This document shows positions 27,567-36,989 of a DNA stretch of 64,000 nt, in pieces. The first letter of the stretch is position 1. The number at the start of each line of letters is the position of its first letter. The notes beneath the pieces are model-generated. The model saw nothing but the letters and a program-made list of their open reading frames with translations, had not been told where the DNA came from and searched no databases. The position numbers were made by a program, and so were the translations under genes. The DNA is taken from contig CAZBBA010000009.1 of assembly GCA_964490015.1 (NCBI GenBank), forward strand, positions 1 through 64,000, written 5' to 3'. This stretch comes from Perlabentimonas sp964490015 (GTDB lineage: Bacteria; Bacteroidota; Bacteroidia; Bacteroidales; Tenuifilaceae).

Positions 27567-29948
27567 ATGAATGGAATTAAATTCTCGGTTCACGAGTTGC
27601 CTAATGCGGCTCTACTTGTTAACCATACGGGCAGTATTATTGAGCATAACTCAAGTTTTTCGGGTATTCTAGGCTTCGACGTGGATGAGCTGGTTGGGCA
27701 TTCACTGTTTGACCTGGCTGCAAATGAGGAGATAGCAAAGTTCAGAGCTCTATTTGAGACAACCACATGCAATCACCTGGGGCGAGCTGAAATTACCGTG
27801 CATTCCAAAGAGGGTTATTTGCATACCTTTGAGTTTTTAACCTCAGTGATTAAAACAGGTAACTCTTCGCTCCCTGTTTTTCTGGTGCAGGCTACCAATG
27901 TTACCCATTTTAAGCGAGTTAAGGATGAACTAAACGAGCAGCGCCGATTACACAAAACCCTGTTGCAAAACCTGCCAGGGATGACTTACCGTTGTAAATA
28001 CGATAAGCATTGGACAATGGAGTTTGTTAGTAGTCGATGCGTTGAAATTACCGGGTATAGACCCGAGGAGTTGATCGAAAACCGCAGGATAACATTCAAC
28101 GAGCTTATTCATGTCGACTACCGCGATAGAATCCGCGAACATTGGGGCCGGGTGCTTAACGAACGCAAATTTTTCACCCTTGAGTACCCCATTTACCATG
28201 CCAGCGGCGAGCTGCGGTGGGTGTGGGAGCAAGGGGTGGGAGTGTATAATGCCAACAACGAGCTGGTTGCCCTAGAGGGCATAATATTCGATGTGACCAG
28301 CCGCAAAAAAGCCGAGGAGGCGCTAAGCGGTTCTGAAACTATATTCCGGAAGTTGGTTGAAAATGCATTCGATGGTATCTTCCTAATCCGCAACCAAAAA
28401 GTGGAGTATGTTAATCAACGATTTGTAGACATTACCGGGTATTCGTTTGTGGAGTTAACCGAGGCTTCATTTGATCTGGCCAGTATGCTTTCCGACGATA
28501 GCCGTCAGTTTATTAACCGAATTATCCAAAACCGCAAGGATGGAATACCTGCTCCAACTCATTACGAGCTGGTTCTTTACTCAAAATCTGGACAAAAACG
28601 TGAGGTTGAGGTAAGCTCTGCCTACATAGCATTAAATGAGGATACTCTAATATTAGGTATTGTTAGGGATATCACTGAGCGAAAACTCGCACAAAAGGTA
28701 ATTCGAGAAAACGAGGAGCAGCTTAAACTTCAAAACGAAAAATATCTTGCATTAAACAGGGAACTCTCTTATACCAATGAGAGAGTTGTTCAGATGAACC
28801 AGGAACTTATCTTTGCCAAACAGAAGGTGGAGGAGCACGACCGGCTTAAAACTGCTTTTTTGGCCAACATGAGCCACGAGATTCGAACGCCCATGAATGG
28901 AATTCTAGGGTTTTCGCAGCTACTGCTCAACGATGATCAACCCCCAGAGGAGCAGCGCGAGTACATCGAAATTATTCAGAACTGCGGGCATCAGCTATTG
29001 GCCATTATCACCGATTTAATAGATATCTCTAAAATAGAAGCAAATCAGATTTCGCTCGAAATAAGGCAGGTAAATTTAAACAGTATAATGAACGAGCAGT
29101 ACCTGCTTTACCGGGCCAAGGCTCTGAGTCTAAACTTGGAGATTGAAAATTATTTAGGATTACCCGACGAGGAGCCCATTGTTGAGATCGACGATGCTCG
29201 ACTCAGGCAAGTGTTTTCGCATATAATCGGAAACGCCCTAAAGTTCACCTCCAGTGGTAAGATATCCTTTGGCTATAGTGTGCATAATGGGTTTCTGCAG
29301 TTCTTCGTTCAGGATACTGGCGTGGGCATACCATCCAATATGCTAGAGGCTATATTTGAACGATTCAGACAGGTGGAGATGGACCTGTCGAGACAGGCTG
29401 GAGGTACTGGTGTTGGGCTAGCCATATCGAAGGCATTGGTCGAAAAAATGGGAGGCCAAATTTGGGTTGAATCTGTGCTGGGGGAGGGGTCAACCTTTTA
29501 CTTCACAGTCCCACTGGTTAGGGTCGATAAAAATCATTCTCTTAATAAGCTGGAGGGTAATGCATTTGTTAAGATTAATCGAAATCCAACTATTATTATA
29601 GCGGATGATAACGAGATTAACTATATGTACCTGCGCGAACTCCTGCGCGAGCTAAACCCAAATCTTTCTTGGGCAACCAATGGACAGGAGGTTGTGGACA
29701 TGGTACAGGCAAATCCCGAAATTGACCTTATCCTAATGGATATCAAAATGCCGGTGATGGATGGTTACGAGGCAACCCGTGAGGTAAAGAAGTTACGCCC
29801 TAATCTTCCCGTAGTAGCGCAAACGGCCTACGCATTAAGTGGAGACCGCGAGGATGCTTTAGCCGCAGGATGCGACGACTACATCTCGAAGCCAATCAAT
29901 AGGGGGCATTTTCATAAAATGATCGAACACCTGCTAAACAGGGATTAG
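27567..29948 (+). CDS. PAS-containing hybrid histidine kinase with receiver domain
   Basis: A 793-residue cytoplasmic hybrid sensor kinase without membrane helices. Domains: PAS about 8-125, PAS with PAC about 130-250, PAS about 255-380, coiled coil about 385-430, HisKA with phosphoacceptor His437 in NMSHEIRTPMNG, HATPase_c with N box (IIGNALKFTSSG), G1 box (VQDTGVGIP) and G2 box (GTGVGLAIS), then a receiver about 670-790 with the phosphoacceptor Asp725 in LILMDIKMPVMDG, the Thr in AQTAYA and the Lys in YISKP. It would relay phosphate to an unlinked Hpt or regulator; no such partner is adjacent. The signal is unknown, and soluble PAS domains suggest an internal redox, energy or ligand cue. 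It is divergent from nhaC. Confidence 0.93.
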   Translation: MNGIKFSVHELPNAALLVNHTGSIIEHNSSFSGILGFDVDELVGHSLFDLAANEEIAKFRALFETTTCNHLGRAEITVHSKEGYLHTFEFLTSVIKTGNSSLPVFLVQATNVTHFKRVKDELNEQRRLHKTLLQNLPGMTYRCKYDKHWTMEFVSSRCVEITGYRPEELIENRRITFNELIHVDYRDRIREHWGRVLNERKFFTLEYPIYHASGELRWVWEQGVGVYNANNELVALEGIIFDVTSRKKAEEALSGSETIFRKLVENAFDGIFLIRNQKVEYVNQRFVDITGYSFVELTEASFDLASMLSDDSRQFINRIIQNRKDGIPAPTHYELVLYSKSGQKREVEVSSAYIALNEDTLILGIVRDITERKLAQKVIRENEEQLKLQNEKYLALNRELSYTNERVVQMNQELIFAKQKVEEHDRLKTAFLANMSHEIRTPMNGILGFSQLLLNDDQPPEEQREYIEIIQNCGHQLLAIITDLIDISKIEANQISLEIRQVNLNSIMNEQYLLYRAKALSLNLEIENYLGLPDEEPIVEIDDARLRQVFSHIIGNALKFTSSGKISFGYSVHNGFLQFFVQDTGVGIPSNMLEAIFERFRQVEMDLSRQAGGTGVGLAISKALVEKMGGQIWVESVLGEGSTFYFTVPLVRVDKNHSLNKLEGNAFVKINRNPTIIIADDNEINYMYLRELLRELNPNLSWATNGQEVVDMVQANPEIDLILMDIKMPVMDGYEATREVKKLRPNLPVVAQTAYALSGDREDALAAGCDDYISKPINRGHFHKMIEHLLNRD

Positions 29949-29990
29949 CGGGATTATTCTATTTTTTATCAGTGTAATGGTACAAAAAAG

Positions 29991-30019
29991 TTGACCAATA
30001 CATTTTTTGTATATCTTAG
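29991..30019 (+). promoter_or_regulatory. Promoter of the methyltransferase gene
   Basis: TTG at 29991-29993, an 18-base spacer, and TATCTTAG at 30012-30019, one mismatch to TAnnTTTG. It lies 28 bases before the ATG at 30048 and after the kinase stop at 29948. Confidence 0.5.
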
Positions 30020-30047
30020 CCCAACGTAAAACCCTAAATTTTTTTTT

Positions 30048-30854
30048 ATGCAGAAACTCGTGGAGAAGTATTGCGAGATGCCTACCGCTGTTCGCCGCCC
30101 TATGTGGCGTATTTGGCACAACCTTATTATTAAGTTCGACAAGAACAAGGAGGCTGTGTTTATGAACTATGGGTACCAGAGCCTAAATGGTGACCCTAAG
30201 CTTGTGCTCGAAGCCAATGATGAAATTAATCGTTACTGTATCCAACTTTACGATTTTGTTGTTAGGAGTGTAGAGGTAAAGGATAAGGATGTGCTTGAAG
30301 TTGGCTCGGGCAGGGGTGGGGGTGCTTCGTACATTACACGCTACTTTAAGCCCAAGTCCTACACGGCTATGGATATTTCATCGGGTGTAATAAAATTCTG
30401 TAACCAGTACCATAAGGTTGATGGCCTAAATTTTATTACGGGCGTTGCCGAGGAGCCACCATTCGAGAACAACTCATTCGATGTAGTTGTGAATGTGGAA
30501 TCGGCTCGATGCTACAAGAGCATTCGCAAGTTTTTTGATGAGGTATACCGAATGCTTAAGCCTGGTGGGCATTTTTGCTTTGCCGATATGATTAAGAAAG
30601 GAGAACTCGAACACATTCGTAAAGATCTCTTGGCCAGTGGACTCGAAATAGTTAGCCAAACGGAGATTACCCCGAATGTAGTTAAAGCCCTCGATTGCGA
30701 CAACGAGCGCCGCGAAGCAATAATTTCCAAAAAAGTGCCTGGTTTTATGCGCAAAGCCTTCTTTCAGTTTGCCGGTACCAAGGGCACTGAACGCTACGAG
30801 TCGTTTGCCTCGGGCAAAATGGAATATTGGACATTTGTGCTACGGAAAAACTAG
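30048..30854 (+). CDS. Class I SAM-dependent methyltransferase
   Basis: A 268-residue methyltransferase. Motif I is VLEVGSGRGGGASYI (the SAM-binding glycine loop), followed by the acidic residue in YTAMDIS (motif II), and FDVVVNVESARCY plus MLKPGGHFCFADM (motifs III/IV). The overall pattern is close to phthiotriol/phenolphthiotriol-type and other lipid or small-molecule O-methyltransferases, with an N-terminal helical cap that includes FMNYGYQSL. No membrane segment is seen. The substrate is not known. It has its own promoter (29991-30019) and a strong terminator (30873-30902), so it is a single-gene unit between the kinase and the cotransporter fusion. Confidence 0.85.
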   Translation: MQKLVEKYCEMPTAVRRPMWRIWHNLIIKFDKNKEAVFMNYGYQSLNGDPKLVLEANDEINRYCIQLYDFVVRSVEVKDKDVLEVGSGRGGGASYITRYFKPKSYTAMDISSGVIKFCNQYHKVDGLNFITGVAEEPPFENNSFDVVVNVESARCYKSIRKFFDEVYRMLKPGGHFCFADMIKKGELEHIRKDLLASGLEIVSQTEITPNVVKALDCDNERREAIISKKVPGFMRKAFFQFAGTKGTERYESFASGKMEYWTFVLRKN

Positions 30855-30872
30855 TAAACTAGCTATTTACAG

Positions 30873-30902
30873 AAGCCTCAGCAATTTTGCTGGGGCTTTT
30901 TT
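30873..30902 (+). terminator. Rho-independent terminator
   Basis: An 11-bp stem AAGCCTCAGCA (30873-30883) with TGCTGGGGCTT (30888-30898), one G-T pair, 4-base loop, and a run of six T from 30897. It separates the methyltransferase from the downstream cotransporter fusion gene. Confidence 0.85.
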
Positions 30903-30946
30903 CGTTTAGGCAGATAGGTGAAATCTTTGAATAATCGCCCTTATGC

Positions 30947-30977
30947 TTTAAAAATTCCAACACTCTGCCTATATTTG
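30947..30977 (+). promoter_or_regulatory. Promoter of the cotransporter-ATPase gene
   Basis: TTTA (30947-30950), 19-base spacer and TATATTTG (30970-30977), an exact TAnnTTTG. The predicted start of transcription near 30983 lies downstream of the in-frame GTG at 30918, which excludes that codon and supports ATG 31014. Confidence 0.55.
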
Positions 30978-31013
30978 ATTCACTTAATGTTTACTACTAA
31001 ACTTGGTTTTTCG

Positions 31014-34000
31014 ATGAGTACAAAAGGGAATAAGTTTGGCGCGTTTAAGGGTGTGTTCACTCCATCGATACTCACAATTCTTGGTGTAATCATGTACCTA
31101 CGATTACCCTGGATTGTTGGGCAGGCTGGGCTATGGGCTACTCTTGGAATTGTTTTGGTAGCCCACATTATTTCGGCTACTACGGGTTTAAGCGTGGCAA
31201 GCATAGCCACCGATAAGAAAGTGGAGACAGGCGGTACTTACTACATGATTTCACGCAGCCTTGGATTGCCCATTGGTGGAACATTGGGTCTTGCCCTATT
31301 TGTTGGGCTTTCGTTTAGTGTTAGCTTATATCTTATCGGTTTTGCCGAAACGCTGCTAACAGCGTTTGGTGTGGAGGCTACTCTAAATGCAATTCGTATT
31401 ACGGGTGCCACAACGCTACTACTAGTGACCATAATCACCTTTATTAGCACCAATTTGGCGCTTAAAATGCAGTTTGTTATTCTGGCGGTACTTCTGATGT
31501 CGTTGGTGTCAATAGTTTTGGGAAAACACGATATGGCTCCTCAAACTGCATTAAGCGGATCGGCCGTAAATTCACTCCCCTGGATTGCACTGTTCGCCAT
31601 CTTCTTCCCGGCTGTTACCGGCTTTGAAGCGGGAGTTTCAATGTCGGGCGATTTGGCAAATCCCAAAAAATCGATTCCACTGGGAACCATTTCTGCAATT
31701 ATTGTGGGATTGGTGGTGTATATTGGTCTAGTATTATTCTTTTCATACACTGTCGATCGGAATGCGTTAATAAACGATTCTGGTATTCTCCTAAATATAT
31801 CCTTTTATTCTCCCCTTGTGGTAGCGGGTATTTGGGGGGCTACGCTTTCATCTGCATTTGGGAGTATCCTAGGTGCACCCCGTATACTTCAGGCTACCGC
31901 CATCGACCGTATTACCCCCAAAATATTTGCAAAAGGAGTTGGTGCGGGTAACGAGCCGCGCAATGCGCTGTTGCTAACTTTTATGATTGCACTCGTAGGA
32001 ATCCTAATCGGTGAGCTTAACGTAATTGCCCGCGTGGTCTCCATATTCTTTATTATTACATACGGATTTCTAAATTTAACCTGCGCCATCGAGAATTGGG
32101 CTGGCTCCGACTTCAGGCCATCGTTCCGAATACCTGCCTGGATAAGTATAATTGGAGCTATTGCCTGTTTTGTGGTGATGATCCAACTCGATTTTGCAGC
32201 TATGGTTGGGGCAACCATTCTGCTCGGATCCATTTTTCTGTTCCTAAAGCGCAAGGAGTTGCGTTTGCAAACCGGCGATACGTGGGGTGGAATTTGGGCT
32301 TCGATGGTTAAGTATGGCCTTTTTAAACTGTCCCTATCAACAACCCGAAACCAACGAAACTGGCGTCCCAACATTATCCTGTTCAGCGGCGGGGCAAAAG
32401 CGCGGCCCCATCTAATCGATTTAGGGCGAATACTAGTTGGTAAGCAGGGCGTATTTACAAATTTTGAACTGGTTGAAAGTCCTCAAAACGATGATCTTTT
32501 TGATCAGCCTGCTTCGGCTAGTACCGAGATTGATCATCGTGGGAAAAGCGTTATTACCCGAAAACACAATTGCAACAATGTGTACGATGGGATGCAAATG
32601 ATTGCCCGTGTTTATGGTTTTACTGGCTTTGAGCCCAATACCATACTTATGGGGTGGGGTAAAAACTCAAAGGATCACCAAAGGTTTTGTCAGACAGCGA
32701 GTCTGCTCACCAAACTAGATTACAATCAGGTATACTACAACCATCCTACAACTGAAATATCATCAAAGCCAAACCGAATAGATATTTGGTGGAATGGTAA
32801 TAGTAGGAATTTGAACTTTGGGCTAAGCCTACTAAAGTACATAACCACCGATAACGATTGGCGTACTGCAACTGTTCGGTTGATGATTATTAACTACAAT
32901 AGCGTAAAAACCGACAGTATCTACGCCTTGGCCAGTCAGACACTCGACAACTCGAGGTTACTGGGCAGTGTAAAGGTTATTAATAATGCAGTGGAGAAAA
33001 TCGCCGAGGAGGAGATTATCAAACGCGAATCGGCCGATGCAAGCATGGTTCTTGTTGAGTCAAACCAATCGAAGTATAGCGATTACAATGCATGGATCGA
33101 CTACGTTAATAAAGTTACTGATCTTCCCTGCTCGTCGCTGATTATTGAGGGCAACAGCTCCTTTGAGCACATTAACGCCTTCACTATCCCCGAGGTAAAA
33201 TCACTGGAGTTTCAGGAGAGTTTGCCCGAATCGGCCTTGTCGGTTGTCGAGCAGATATCTTATCCACCCAAAGAGCTACTTGCGGGCGAAATCCAAAAGA
33301 TTGCAGCATCATTGGAGCAAATTCAGCACGATTTTACCGAAAACTCCATCCTATCGGTTCAGAAACACCTTGCCGATGCTAACGACGAAATGAGAGGATT
33401 GTGCATGTGGCTATTAGGTGCAGTTGAGAAAGGTTTATCGTTGGCCGATCTATCGCAAAAAAAAGCGATGATGAGGAAAGCCCTTGCAGAATTCACGTTT
33501 CAGGCTAAAAGCAAGTTAAACGATTTTACCTCTCAGCAATTAGCCGTGGGGCAAAGCGAATTGGAACAGGCTCTTAAGGTTTACCAACTTAAAACAGAGG
33601 AAACCTTAAGCATGCTACCCGATAAACTGTTAGTTGGATTTTCGCGCTCGGAGTTGGTGGTTAAGAGAACAGACCCATTTAGGGTGAGATTTGCAAAAAT
33701 GATGTTGATTTCACGCGGGACTTTCTTGGGTTGGCCCATGAACAGGAGAGTTGAACTCCAAAAAGCGTCGAGATTGTTTTTGCACGATAATAGAGTTGAG
33801 GATTTCAACGATTTCTTTACTCTGTTTGGACTCTCCTCGTACCGGTATGTTTCCAACTTGCGCAAAATCTTACTCGATTTCGGAAATACCATTGAGCATC
33901 CCACGCATAATCAGTCTCTTACTAAAGAGGATGTTGGTAACATCAAACAGGACTTTACAAATCAACTAGACGATATTTATACCGACTTTTGCAACTCGAA

Positions 34001-36161
34001 CAAGCAAAATGTTGCCATGCTTAAGGGAACGCTCCTTAACAATTTGCAGCGTTTAAGTTTTGTTCTGGGAAAACCTGAGTCAAGCCTTTTGTTACGACCA
34101 TACCAGCGTTTGGTTAGAAAGAAAAGCGCATCAGCCCCCGACATTGAGAGTGCTCCTCAGGTTTGGTATACAAACCTTAAACTATACGTGGGCAAAGTAC
34201 ATGTGGAGTACCTGCTGATGTCGCTTAAGTACCGATTCTCCATAAAGATTGGCCGACAGGTTGATGAGCTAAATGCCTGGACCAAGAATAACCTCTTTAA
34301 GTCGATAGAACAGGCACGTTTGCTCCTTAGCGAATTGAAGACCTCTAATGAAATTCACGACATATCGCCTCTATTAAAGCGGATGAACGGACTTGGCCGA
34401 CCCTCTATGCAAAATCGTTTCGAGGATCTTTTCCGCGAGGTGAGCGAGGTGGTTACCGAACTTCCTGAGGATGTAGAGGTGAACAGCGATCAGTTTTTTA
34501 GCGATTTGGATAAAGGCTTGTTTGTGCTAAGCGATTCTCGCAGCATACCGTTAAGGCGCAAAGTTGAACTCTACGTGGGGATGGAGTTTGTGAGCAAAGC
34601 TAGGGTTGCTATGGAAGCCGTTTCCGATTCGCTCAAAACCTCGTCCGATAAGCTAAGGGATAGGATTCGGCTTGCCGCTTTTAATATAGAGAATATTGTC
34701 TCCAACGACGATAATCTTTCCACTGAACCTACAGTAGTAACTAATCAGCGAAATAAGTTGTTTGGTGAACTTCTCAGGGAGATTAATGTGGAGGAACAAA
34801 GGATTACCGCTGCAATTCAGGACTTTGAGCGAAATCTAAGTCAATTTCTCCAGGCCTCGCTTGAACCTCTCCAGCAGATTGTCCACACCAAGCTGGTAAC
34901 CGATCCTAAGTCGAGGGGTAAAAGTAAAACCCACAAATCGTTTGGATGGTTTTCACAAGTTTTTAAGAATATAGGCAATTTTACCAACAGGCAGCTGGTT
35001 TCCATTCTTTACTCCCAAAGCGAAGGCTTAATGTTGGCCAAACGATTAACCCAACTCGAAAAGGATGAGAAGTTAAGTAACCAGTCCATTCAAGATGTTT
35101 TAATGAATTTGTCGGGCGTATGGGAGGTACAAAAAAAGATACCATTTTACTATGCCAACTTGTTTTCGGGCAGCACAACACTTAATCGTGAACTTTGGAT
35201 AAATAGACCCCATGAACAGGGCATTGCCGAGCAGATTGCTAGCCGTTACAGAAAAGGTTTTTCCGGCGGATTACTGGTTACAGGTATGCGAAATGCAGGC
35301 AAAACCACGCTCTCCAAGTTTATTGCAAAGGCATACTTTCCACAGTATAGCCTCCATGTTATAAGAGCTCCTCTTGGCGGCTCTGCAAGCCTCGATGTGT
35401 TTAACGAGGCGCTGCGAAAAGCCCTGAAAATAGATGGAGATCCATACGCTTATTTGCGTTCTCTATCTCAACACAAGGTTTTTATTATTAATGATCTCGA
35501 GCTTTGGTGGGAGCGGCACGAGGATGGCCTAAGCGTTCTGCACCAAATTGTTGAGTTTATCGAAACCTTTGGCTCATCACATTTTTTCATTATCAACTGC
35601 AATAGCCTTGCCTACCAGTTAATCAATCGGGTTGTGAAATTCGATTACGTATTTATTGGTCGCATCGATTGCCAGCCTTTCGATGCTAAAGAATTGAAGG
35701 ATTTGGTAATGTCGCGGCATCATACCGGTGGGCTTAGCTTAGTTCTAAATGGTAAGGCCGAGAGCGAACTCTCGGAGTGGAATTTTGCCAGGCTTTTCAA
35801 CAAGTTCTTTAATATTACAAGTGGCAATCCCGGGTATACACTTCAGCTGTGGCTGAAAAGCATTAATCGATTGTCGGCTAAAACAGTATACGTTAAAACC
35901 CCCACAATGCCAAATACCGCAAATCTTGGTAATATCGACGAAGAACTGTTAATCACGATTCTTCAGCTTATTATACATCGTAGATCCAATTCAGCCCGAT
36001 TGGCGCGAGCGCTTAGGTTGTCGGAGCAAAAGGTAGAATCGCTTTTAGTAGAGATGAAAAGAGCGGGATTAGCGGAGGAACGATTCTCTAAAGTATATGC
36101 TGTGAATAGCCTACTTGAACCCTACCTGCTCGAGGTTTTAAAGGATAAAGGTTTTTGTTAA
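31014..36161 (+). CDS. Cation-chloride-cotransporter-like permease fused to P-loop ATPase
   Basis: A 1,715-residue fusion that I do not know from described proteins. Residues about 8-415 are an APC-fold permease closest to the SLC12/cation-chloride cotransporter (CCC) family: KFGAFKGVFTPS, LPWIVGQAG, GGTYYMISRSLG, YLIGFAETL and FPAVTGFEAGVSMSGDLANP match the family pattern. Residues about 450-710 resemble the CCC cytoplasmic domain (NWRPNIILFSGG...HLIDLGRIL). About 720-1400 is a long, mainly helical region without a family I recognise. About 1410-1620 is a P-loop NTPase with Walker A GMRNAGKTT (Gly1424, Lys1430) and Walker B FIINDLE (Asp1494), of the STAND/ORC-like AAA type. The last about 85 residues look like a winged helix. 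Start ATG 31014 follows from the promoter. An MscS-like gene follows after 19 bases. Ion-coupled K+/Na+/Cl- transport under ATPase control is inference. Confidence 0.8.
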   Translation: MSTKGNKFGAFKGVFTPSILTILGVIMYLRLPWIVGQAGLWATLGIVLVAHIISATTGLSVASIATDKKVETGGTYYMISRSLGLPIGGTLGLALFVGLSFSVSLYLIGFAETLLTAFGVEATLNAIRITGATTLLLVTIITFISTNLALKMQFVILAVLLMSLVSIVLGKHDMAPQTALSGSAVNSLPWIALFAIFFPAVTGFEAGVSMSGDLANPKKSIPLGTISAIIVGLVVYIGLVLFFSYTVDRNALINDSGILLNISFYSPLVVAGIWGATLSSAFGSILGAPRILQATAIDRITPKIFAKGVGAGNEPRNALLLTFMIALVGILIGELNVIARVVSIFFIITYGFLNLTCAIENWAGSDFRPSFRIPAWISIIGAIACFVVMIQLDFAAMVGATILLGSIFLFLKRKELRLQTGDTWGGIWASMVKYGLFKLSLSTTRNQRNWRPNIILFSGGAKARPHLIDLGRILVGKQGVFTNFELVESPQNDDLFDQPASASTEIDHRGKSVITRKHNCNNVYDGMQMIARVYGFTGFEPNTILMGWGKNSKDHQRFCQTASLLTKLDYNQVYYNHPTTEISSKPNRIDIWWNGNSRNLNFGLSLLKYITTDNDWRTATVRLMIINYNSVKTDSIYALASQTLDNSRLLGSVKVINNAVEKIAEEEIIKRESADASMVLVESNQSKYSDYNAWIDYVNKVTDLPCSSLIIEGNSSFEHINAFTIPEVKSLEFQESLPESALSVVEQISYPPKELLAGEIQKIAASLEQIQHDFTENSILSVQKHLADANDEMRGLCMWLLGAVEKGLSLADLSQKKAMMRKALAEFTFQAKSKLNDFTSQQLAVGQSELEQALKVYQLKTEETLSMLPDKLLVGFSRSELVVKRTDPFRVRFAKMMLISRGTFLGWPMNRRVELQKASRLFLHDNRVEDFNDFFTLFGLSSYRYVSNLRKILLDFGNTIEHPTHNQSLTKEDVGNIKQDFTNQLDDIYTDFCNSNKQNVAMLKGTLLNNLQRLSFVLGKPESSLLLRPYQRLVRKKSASAPDIESAPQVWYTNLKLYVGKVHVEYLLMSLKYRFSIKIGRQVDELNAWTKNNLFKSIEQARLLLSELKTSNEIHDISPLLKRMNGLGRPSMQNRFEDLFREVSEVVTELPEDVEVNSDQFFSDLDKGLFVLSDSRSIPLRRKVELYVGMEFVSKARVAMEAVSDSLKTSSDKLRDRIRLAAFNIENIVSNDDNLSTEPTVVTNQRNKLFGELLREINVEEQRITAAIQDFERNLSQFLQASLEPLQQIVHTKLVTDPKSRGKSKTHKSFGWFSQVFKNIGNFTNRQLVSILYSQSEGLMLAKRLTQLEKDEKLSNQSIQDVLMNLSGVWEVQKKIPFYYANLFSGSTTLNRELWINRPHEQGIAEQIASRYRKGFSGGLLVTGMRNAGKTTLSKFIAKAYFPQYSLHVIRAPLGGSASLDVFNEALRKALKIDGDPYAYLRSLSQHKVFIINDLELWWERHEDGLSVLHQIVEFIETFGSSHFFIINCNSLAYQLINRVVKFDYVFIGRIDCQPFDAKELKDLVMSRHHTGGLSLVLNGKAESELSEWNFARLFNKFFNITSGNPGYTLQLWLKSINRLSAKTVYVKTPTMPNTANLGNIDEELLITILQLIIHRRSNSARLARALRLSEQKVESLLVEMKRAGLAEERFSKVYAVNSLLEPYLLEVLKDKGFC

Positions 36162-36180
36162 TTTGTTAATTTGCTGGGCC

Positions 36181-36879
36181 ATGAAGATATATTTCCTGTT
36201 TTTCGCCTTTGGGCTATTTCTAGTTCTGCGGTTTTCCTCGCGAATCCTTAACACCATTTCAGCAAAGCAGAACTTACGCCGTGTACTGCTGAGGATTTTT
36301 CCTTTTTTTGAGTTTTTGATTTGGCTAGTAGTTGGGCTGTGGGGCCTAAACCTATTTCTTAGCGAGTACACATTTTACGCTACGCTTATTGTTGCTATTG
36401 TACTTGTTTTGACTGTTATTATTGGGTGGTATTTTCTTCGTGATTTTGTGGCAGGTGTAATCCTTAAAACCGAGGTTCCCTTCGAAATTAACCAGCATGT
36501 TAAAACAACTACCCATGCAGGGTTTATCCGCAAAGCGGGTTATAGGAGTATTGAGCTAATTGATGACAAGGGGGAGAGCATTAAAATTCCCTACTCACAG
36601 CTATCGTCTAGCTCGTTTACAGTTGTCGATAATAATGCCAGCCTCCAAGGACACGAGGTGATGCTTAAGGTAAAATCCCATATTTTATTTGATGATCTTA
36701 GCAGTAGTATTAAGCAATCTCTATTATTGTTACCTTGGGTGTCGGTAAAAAGGGAACCCACCATTAAGGAGGTTGAGCATAGCGATGATTATTCCGTTGT
36801 CGCTGTTTTCTTTCACACTATTGGGAAAGAGTCCCACTCAAAAGTTACGCACTTCCTAAGGAGTAAGTTTGAGGTGTAA
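36181..36879 (+). CDS. Small MscS-like mechanosensitive channel protein
   Basis: A 232-residue membrane protein. There are helices at about 1-17, 42-62 and 64-88, then the conserved MscS region GWYFLRDFVAGVILKTEVPF leading into the beta domain (INQHVKTTTHAGFIRKAGYR, SIELIDDKGESIKIPYSQL). The rest is an alpha-beta C-terminal domain. MscS channels open on membrane tension and release small solutes after osmotic downshock; this is a short version, and the pore-lining helix lacks the classical Gly/Ala pattern. I chose ATG 36181 because the frame before it (TTG 36163) overlaps the stop of the fusion gene. Spacing of 19 bases makes an operon with the cotransporter-ATPase gene very likely, linking ion uptake and release. 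No other genes belong to this unit. Confidence 0.8.
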   Translation: MKIYFLFFAFGLFLVLRFSSRILNTISAKQNLRRVLLRIFPFFEFLIWLVVGLWGLNLFLSEYTFYATLIVAIVLVLTVIIGWYFLRDFVAGVILKTEVPFEINQHVKTTTHAGFIRKAGYRSIELIDDKGESIKIPYSQLSSSSFTVVDNNASLQGHEVMLKVKSHILFDDLSSSIKQSLLLLPWVSVKREPTIKEVEHSDDYSVVAVFFHTIGKESHSKVTHFLRSKFEV

Positions 36880-36989
36880 AGGATTAATGCAATTTTATGT
36901 TTTTGTGCAAATCATCTTTTTTTTAGTTCAACATTTCAGCGTCTTTATGTGTTACTTCAATTGAAATACTAAATGAATACGAAGAATCG

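Noticed and set aside
30918..31013. GTG start at 30918 for the cotransporter fusion
   Set aside because: The promoter at 30947-30977 lies downstream of the GTG, so the codon is outside the predicted transcript.
31889..32374. Antisense open frame of 161 codons
   Set aside because: It is inside the permease domain of the fusion gene, which is well supported by motif order.
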